Origin: Phlegmacium glaucopus
Lineage: Eukaryota; Basidiomycota; Agaricomycetes; Agaricales; Cortinariaceae
Assembly (NCBI GenBank): GCA_015039465.1
Contig: MU130619.1
Span: forward strand, 1-64,000
Length of the DNA stretch: 64,000 nucleotides
Direction: 5' to 3'
Positions 57,582 through 64,000 of the stretch are shown piece after piece (the first letter of the stretch is position 1; each line of letters opens with the position of its first letter). The notes beneath the pieces are model-generated. The model was given only the letters and a program-made list of their open reading frames with translations, was not told the DNA's origin and searched no databases. A program made the position numbers and the translations under genes.

Positions 57582-58506
57582 CGAGGAATCCCCAGGTGCG
57601 ACACTCTCACACTCCGTAATTTACACAAATTCACACAGGACCCCCGACAATAGGCCAAAATGTTATATCCCAAAAGGCCCAAAATTCGGGATTCCTGTCC
57701 GCACCAAATTTGGCCAAATTTCAGAATATCTGTCCGTTTTGCGTCCGGCCTGACCCAAAATCTCGAATTTTTGTCTGCATTTTGGCATCCGGCCTTAAAA
57801 ACTGCAAAAAGCGCCCGGCTAGGTAGATTTGTGCTTTTGATGACTGTCAGAGTCCATTTAGATGCAAACGAGAGGTTGCTGGACTGTTTAATTTCGATTA
57901 CATGGTATTTATATAATATTACGCTTGGGCAAATTGGTGAGTATTAAGTTGGTTGGTTTAGCTGTGAAATGGCGGCCATGAATGCCTTCGATACAGCACA
58001 TATGTTGCTTGTTGACAATACCCATTCATTTTTGTGCTTCTGGTCTTTGCATACATTTACAATGACCCAGACGCATGGTAAATTTTCTCTCATTGTCGCT
58101 ATTAGGTATAGCCGGAATGACAAATAAATAGATTTAGTATACTACTACTGATAAAAAATGACAATATCGTGGATTGAACAGAAAGCATCAAGAAAACTCA
58201 AAAAAGTCACAAGTAAGTTGCAAGCTAACTGCTCGACTACGTCCGCATTGGATCTTACCTTGTGTTACCGGAATAGCTGCTGTCCGCATCAGGGACCTGG
58301 GTTTTCGTCGCTGAAGCCTGATTTTTGTCCAATTTGCGTGCGGCCTAACGGCCGCAAATTCCCAAAATCTGTCCGCATTGAGATATAACATTTTGGCCTA
58401 TTGTCGGGGGTCCTATTCACACTCACACCCGGTAACTAAGAGTAAAAAGTGATCGAGTGTGAGTGGCGTGCCTGAGTGTGACAGTGTCGCAACTTGGTAT
58501 ATCCTC
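57582..58506. mobile_element. hAT-type MITE (outer), 925 bp with nested insert
   Basis: Inverted ends CGAGGAATCCCCAGGTGCGA and (minus strand) GAGGATATACCAAGTTGCGA are followed on both sides by CACACTC-rich text. Flanking 8-mers ATAGGGTG (57574-57581) and ATAAGGTG (58507-58514) form a target duplication with one mismatch. The empty site is seen in unit A near 7456. Without its insert it is about 139 bp. Confidence 0.82.
57637..58414. mobile_element. hAT-type MITE (inner), 778 bp with perfect ~33-bp TIRs
   Basis: Both ends start AGGACCCCCGACAATAGGCC and remain perfectly inverted for about 33 bp. A perfect 8-bp duplication ATTCACAC lies at 57629-57636 and 58415-58422. The interior has further inverted 'ctgtccgca' motifs and no coding gene. 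Perfect TIRs and duplication indicate a young insertion. Confidence 0.88.
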
Positions 58507-58514
58507 ATAAGGTG

Positions 58515-58922
58515 CCGTTGTGACTGTCACCAATATGGCCACAAATGCTAATGACTAAGCTATAGAGCGAACCGAACCCTTCAGAAAGCTATGTGCTAGT
58601 AACTTGCTGCGAACTAGTGGAATTCTAATCCTACTTATTGCGTCTTACTTATCGCGCGACAAAATCATGTCTTCTCGCAACATTGTTGATCTACCGCCCG
58701 CTCAGGCAACCCCAGAGTCATAGTAGAGTCCAACGCCGCACCGGGGAAGTGGACGAGATTCAACTGATAACCTTGGTACGACGACGATGCCTTGTTCGTT
58801 TTTATCAAATACTTCTTGTTTCAGTCGTCGATCAAGGGTAGAATTGCCCCCAGCTTTTATAAAATTTCAGTCAAAGAATATATTTAATCATTTGTGAAAA
58901 AACCAAATTTCTTCAATTCTTG
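58515..58922. other. GTPase upstream region continued, unit C
   Basis: Homologous to 7457-7834 of unit A. No gene seen. Confidence 0.4.
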
Positions 58923-59399
58923 TCATCTGAACCTGCACTGATTATCGCCAGTGCCCATCTGAGCGTCCACTTCTGTGTTCTCTTCAATTTCTTCGTCTGC
59001 ATCAAAAAATCCAGTCCTTTGCCTTGTAGCTGTACCAAACGTTTGGTATGTTCGGGTATCTACAGTGTTGCAGATTAACTCTAGACTGGTCCAACGCAGG
59101 AAAAAAAAACATTGCTCACCTTTTTCATGTTCAGTAGTCGCTCGTACAATCTTGTGTTGCTGCTGATAGTCACGGCCCCAACACATATGACACAGTAACA
59201 AAGGAATCTCCACACACGCAAGGCGAATAGTCGCCTCGCGTTCACGCGCATTAGTTGGAGCAAGAACTGTAGCGGCTTGATAAGCCTTTCCCAGAAAGCG
59301 TTTGATTTTAACAGGGGAAAAAAACACCGATAAGTCAAAATCCTGCAAGTGGAAGTAAAATGTACAGAAGTGCATCAATACCAGGCCCCGTTGTTTCAA
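58923..59399 (-). pseudogene. hypothetical protein (middle region, unit C)
   Basis: The longest version of the unrecognised minus-strand gene. From 59399 it reads into KRFLGKAYQAATVLAPTNAR, then ATIRLACVEIPLLLCHMCWG, an intron of about 40 nt after EHEK, then ICNTVDTRTYQTFGTAT and the acidic tail FDADEEIEENTEV. It stops at 58923. Unit A has an alternative C-terminal end. Possibly a real short gene; function unknown. Confidence 0.4.
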
Positions 59400-61110
59400 A
59401 GGTGGACTGAGACTGCTCTGGGTTCAGGACTGAGAATGAACAAGTTCTTGAAAAGTCGTTACTATCAGTGTTGATGGGTCGGGAAACGAGTACACTTGCT
59501 TATAGATGCAACGCCACTCCTCCGAATGTTTGTCCTTGTGTTCGTAAAGGAAAAACGTTAGCTAGAGGATATTCTCGGCTTTGAGACCATCCGTAGGCTG
59601 AGGAGAAAGTAGGGAGAAAGGAGTCAGTTGGCGACTGAAAATCATCCCATCGAGACAACGGTTTCGAAACCCACACCACTGTCATGTTGGTGAACACTGG
59701 CTAAGAAGTGAAGCTCAGCTTTGCCTGATCGCTTGATAGATCACAGGATTCAACTACTTGGACGAAAGGGTCGATGAGAAGAGGTAACGCTCGCACTTCT
59801 CTGCTTTCTCCCGTCGGATATGGCACGGGTGCTGGACATGATCCACAACGGGAATCTGTAAAGTATCGAGTCTGGGACTTTGAGGGACAAGAGGGTATAG
59901 CAGCATTAGTGCGAAATTGGCATTCAGTGTTTGGACTTCGTTAAAAGGCCAAGCCTGCCCGCTCATCACCAATTGTCATTGGCTAAAACTTCGCAATTTA
60001 TCCAGGCCGACTCTTCGATGGATACCACCAGACTCAAGTTTGCTTTGCGCACACTGTTCTAAAACTGCTTACCAGCTCGACAGTTCAACAAGAGCGCGAT
60101 GTTCCGGAGGTCCAGTGTGATTGAGTAAAAAATCGTAAACCGGTGGGAGGCGCTGCGTTGGGCGGGCTCCTTCTCAGTGGGGGTCGGTAAGGCACTTCAT
60201 CCCGCTTGCGGATGATGTGTGCTCCGTCCGGAAAAGTCAAACATCGAGATGAGCAATGTCAGCACAAGGAACTATCAGAATTGCTTGGACGACTCAGAGT
60301 GACAACCACAAGATGTTCCATACGTGTTCTGCGCACCTGTTCGCAATAAAACTTGTTTTCCGTTTCATCTTATATTATTATTGACTGAAGATCCGTCGAT
60401 TAGTAGCAACCGCAAAGTATTATGAGCAATGGATTTGCAAACAAGAAGTCACAAAAAATACGGGGTGAGGGTGAGGGCCGGCACCTAAACATGTCAGTCG
60501 GACGAAAAGGGGAACGTAGGCTAAAGAACTAGATGATTAGACTGTTGGATGATGGTGGGGGTTCGTACTGGGTATCGCTTTCATCAGGAAAACCGGGGAT
60601 TAGAAATCGTCCAGGATTGGCAATAGTAGTACACACGGGGGACAAATGAACAACCTCTTGGCCTTGAGGCATGGGAAAAAGAAGGTATCAATTAGCCCAT
60701 CGCTGAACGTTAACATTGACCGCCGGCTTCGGGAGTTTTGAACTGTGTCCAAGTATCGATCGCCATAGATGATAGATCCTGTAGCCGCAGGTTTCACCAT
60801 CATCATTTGAGAGTCGTAATAAGGAGTAGCCTGTATGAGATGTTCAGCACACAACCCCGACGATACCTAGCTTTCTGTACCATTGGTGGTAATATAAATA
60901 GATAGGCAAGCCTCTTGGTTGTCAAGAAGATATCTTCACACACTATATGCACAGCCTCGACATGCCCCTGTGTACGAAGACAAGGAGTGGTAAAAAGGTG
61001 GCAGGCATGCTGCCTTCTGTCAAGGAAGCAAGCGTTGGTTTGATTGTATGCGAGTGTGAGAACATTTGGAGTCAACCCTTGTATTACCTGATGTAGATTC
61101 CTTGCCAATT
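59400..61110. other. decayed middle region, unit C
   Basis: Homologous to 8291-9997. The plus-strand exon seen at 45187-45420 is disrupted here (60050-60300), and minus-strand fragments at 61108-60600 do not form a continuous frame. Confidence 0.45.
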
Positions 61111-61418
61111 CCTGTTTCCCTCTTCAAACCCAAACGATGGAGGCCTCTAATTGCTCATGAAACAAACAAAAAATCCTCTAGATTTCCTACATCCAAATGT
61201 TCCCCTTTTATTCATATTATAGTCCTCAGCAGCAGGTCCACTTGCTTCAAACAATACCGATATCTCCAGGACTGCATCATATAAAGTGTCAACTTCAACT
61301 TCTTGCTTTATTTCCCACTTGAAGAAATAAATTTGGTACCGCGGGAAGCCTTTTGGAAGCGATACAGGAACTTTCTTTTTCCTTTCCGAAAGATTCGTTG
61401 AATACGAGAAAATCAACG

Positions 61419-63569
61419 ATGGCGACTCCGGAATTACCAGAGCCCATGAATTCTTCACCCTATCATTCAAAAGTCAAGATTACGACCACTCTTTCGGATC
61501 CTACATTCGTAGCTGGCAACGAACTTTGTATCAGGAAAATTGGATATGGAATGTCGAGCTGATAGAGGTTTGGGTATTGGTATCCTTATGGTTGAGCTAT
61601 TTGCTATACAAGGTTCGTTGGTCAAACGTATCTGAATGAACACAATGTTGATATTATTCAACAGAACTTTGATCTCGAGACCACTCTGCTGCTTCCACTT
61701 TTCTCCACAGTCGTCGTCTTTTCCAAGGTCCAGGTCTACCGCCCTCAAACGCCGTCCAAGCATATACAATGCTAGGTGACCCTCCTCTGCCACAACATTA
61801 CTACCAAGCCAGACGAGGAAAATCGACCTTTCTATTCCGTATACCCATCCCAACCTCATCTCCTTCTTCCATCTCTTTTGCATCCGGTTTGGCAAAAGTG
61901 AACCCCGAGCGAGCGTCGGTGTTTATTGGAAAAATGACAGGAAGTTGGATGTTGATAATAAGACTGTGGATGTTGCCGAGGCATATCCCTATGATAAATC
62001 TCCACCTGAAGCTATTGTGGTAGGCGATAATGGGAAATTGTGGATGCAGGGGCGGATGATTGGCGGACCCGTAGTGGCTGGTGGAACCGCTTATTTGGAA
62101 CTTCAAGTCAAGAATCATTCTAATAAAAAGGTGATTCCTCTTTTTTCTTCCTTCCTTTATTTTAAAGCTGATAATAGTTGTATAGAACTCTAGCTTAACT
62201 CTAACGCTTACACGCACGCTTTACTTGCCTGGTCAACAACAACTACAGCAACCAGCTACAGTTCAAATATCGGACACTCTAACAACTGTTCCATTCCGCG
62301 GTCCAGAGTATATTATCCCCCCGGCTTCGGAAGGTGTCGCCAATCAGGTCTTTGACGTTCCTAAACTTGCCCGAGGGGTTCAAAGCGGCACCTTAGATGG
62401 AGAAAGCGAAGAAGATGGAGGACAACCTAGGCGAACAGAGAGCCATTTTGAGATCCGGTGTGAAGTGGAAGTCAAATTAGGTATGGGTATCGGCAGGTCT
62501 GTTCACTAAATTATCTACCTTTGAACCGAGTTTTGATGATGGTTACTTTTCAATAGCAAAGATATCATCCTCCACCTTCCCATTGATGTGGTTCATCCCA
62601 TGGCTGTTCCACAACAGCCAATACTAGACCCGTTTATCCAACAACAACCAACGCCGTATACCTATGCGAACCACGGACCCGTACCTGAACTTACGCCATA
62701 CGCAGATTATACATCCTATTACCCCAATCAAGGCGCATATATCGACCCTACACAGATTCAGCCATGGTTACCACCCATGGAACCACCACCTCTGCTTCTA
62801 CCTCAAGGATATCCGCACGGTTATGCAACTTCACCTGGTCCTCAATTGCTACCGCCGTTTCAACAGTTTCATCCTATGCACGCACCAGCAAATGCTCATA
62901 CTCCGCCACCACCGCGTTCATTCTTTCCTGAGGCTGTTCCCGGATTTTCCCCTGTTGCTCTACCTTATCTGCCTCCAATATCTTACCAGACCCATATTGT
63001 GGAGTCTCTACAAGAACCAATTTTCATGCACGGCATTCCGCCTACAATAACCTCCGATGGATGGTTTTGTTACTCCAGCTCCAAATCCTTCTTCCCCCGC
63101 TCCCAACGCCGTGCTATACTCCCCCGTCCTCAACTGACGCAACATTCGTTCACTCGAGATCCTGCGCTCGGTTCCCTGACTATCTCGAAGAGCGAACGAG
63201 TCGAAGAATTGAAGATGGCTGAGGAAGTAGTCGGGATCTTTGCCGAAAGCCGCTTGTGCTGCTACTCTCGAAGGTCTTGATAGGGAGGTCAATTGGAATT
63301 ATTTGAAAATAATAGGACGTTACCTGGACTACCGGTACCTTCTGGCAAGTTTGGAGGTAGGAGAGGGATGGGTTGGGATAATGGCTATGATGTCATTAGT
63401 ACACAGAACCATGATAACGAAGAGGAAGAGGAGAGATTTGATGTCTGCATTCCCAGCTGCTGTGCATGATCATCAGGCTGTTCAAGCTCGAGTTTTCATT
63501 GTTCAGGCAGTTTTTGGTTCGATTTTTTGGTGGATGGGCAGAATTATGTTGAAAGCCGGCAGAACTTGA
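61419..63569 (+). pseudogene. arrestin-like protein (unit C)
   Basis: The ATG at 61419 gives MATPELPEPMNSSPYHSKVK. A 4-nt insertion near 61518 breaks the Arrestin_N frame, and a short deletion near 61902 affects the KVRYEVRAS motif. Arrestin_C (QGRMIGGPVVAGGTAYLELQ), the GT-AG intron after NHSNKK (about 62130-62188), VPFRGPEYIIPP and the Pro/Gln-rich tail (62588 on) are all present. Closest to A in the C-terminal half. Confidence 0.65.
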
Positions 63570-64000
63570 TGAATTGAGGTTCAGTTGGATGGAGTATGAG
63601 CAGCATAGAGGTTGCCGTCAGGGGATGCTGTGCGCCGAAGAGGTATTCCGGACGTATTTCGCTGCGAGATCTATTGAATTGTCAGTAATTATGTAAACTA
63701 CGCGGCGCGTTCGCAGAATAAATGCACATAAAATTTTAGTACGGCTATATGTACCGACTTAGAGTAACGGGAGTCAGAACCACCTGCAACTCTGCGCATT
63801 CTATCTTCGTCAGTGCACAACTATCCCGCGTTAGATATGCAAGAAAGGTTTTGTAGAAGGAGCTTGCTAGGAGAACACTAAGGACACGTCACAACTGTGA
63901 ACTAGCACCCTTTCTCTCGCATACTTATACTTACGACTGGCAGATCAACAGCCCCTTGCATCGCCGAGTCTGTTTAGGTATATAGGTGTCAATAATGTCA
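63570..64000 (+). promoter_or_regulatory. unit C/D junction; start of a fourth ERV41-like copy
   Basis: Text from about 63800 matches the ERV41 upstream regions at 33010-33238 and 50740-50897. An ATG at 63995-63997, in the same context 'gtcaataatgtca', is the expected ERV41 start of a fourth unit. Only two codons are inside the window. The junction also shows the empty hAT target site. Confidence 0.7.

Larger units (their letters stand above)
50740..63850. repeat. segmental duplication unit C
   Basis: Contains ERV41-like, GTPase, middle region and arrestin-like in the same order and orientations as unit B. ERV41 start 50898 to the next ERV41 start 63995 is 13.10 kb. Boundaries are approximate. 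Confidence 0.85.

Overview
This window is fungal nuclear DNA, most likely from an Agaricomycete (mushroom-forming basidiomycete). The evidence is short (about 50 nt) GT-AG introns with CTNAY-like branch sites, a Plavaka-type (CACTA superfamily) transposase, RNase H-bearing LINEs, hAT elements, and a fungal-type ERV41/ERGIC protein and arrestin-like protein. I cannot name the genus. I saw no tRNA, rRNA or CRISPR locus.

The backbone is a tandem cluster of one segmental unit: ERV41-like gene (+), P-loop GTPase gene (-), a poorly preserved middle region, then an arrestin-like gene (+). Unit A (about 3227-12675) has lost the 5' part of ERV41 next to a LINE fragment (783-3226). Unit B is 33008 to about 50740 and unit C about 50740-63850. 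A fourth unit begins at the right edge, with its ERV41 start codon at 63995. ERV41 and arrestin copies carry different lesions in each unit, so most look like decaying duplicates. The N-terminal half of the GTPase stays readable in all three copies.

The most striking feature is inside the GTPase genes. On their coding (minus) strand, arrays of a ~56-bp unit (8 units in A, about 96 in B, 32 in C) consist of a minimal intron followed by an exon of exactly 3 nt, again and again: ...TTTTGACAG|NNN|GTAAGTGC.... The intron part (5' splice site, branch site, 3' splice site) is conserved while the 3-nt exon is hypervariable. All flanking introns I could phase are phase 0, so each micro-exon is one codon. 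I read about 135 array codons by hand and found no stop. The first array codon (ATT) and the last one before the C-terminal exons (ATG) are the same in all three genes. If spliced as drawn, the array encodes a peptide of 8 to ~96 variable residues, one residue per exon, between the G domain and a C-terminal hydrophobic/helical region.

Between units A and B lies a 20.3-kb nested transposon stack (12676-33007). The outermost element is a hAT with an 8-bp target duplication. It holds a Plavaka-type element (about 13.3-23.7 kb) that itself contains two copies of an LTR-like repeat and two fold-back elements. It also holds a complete 6.4-kb LINE (24835-31224) with a 12-bp target duplication and three in-frame TGA codons in ORF2.

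A second oddity is at 45951-46512. This block is the exact mirror image (reversed but NOT complemented) of the sequence expected there (A copy 9731-10291). It is followed by 25 A's and a repeat of the preceding middle region. No known DNA process produces this, so it most likely marks an assembly or finishing artefact in unit B.
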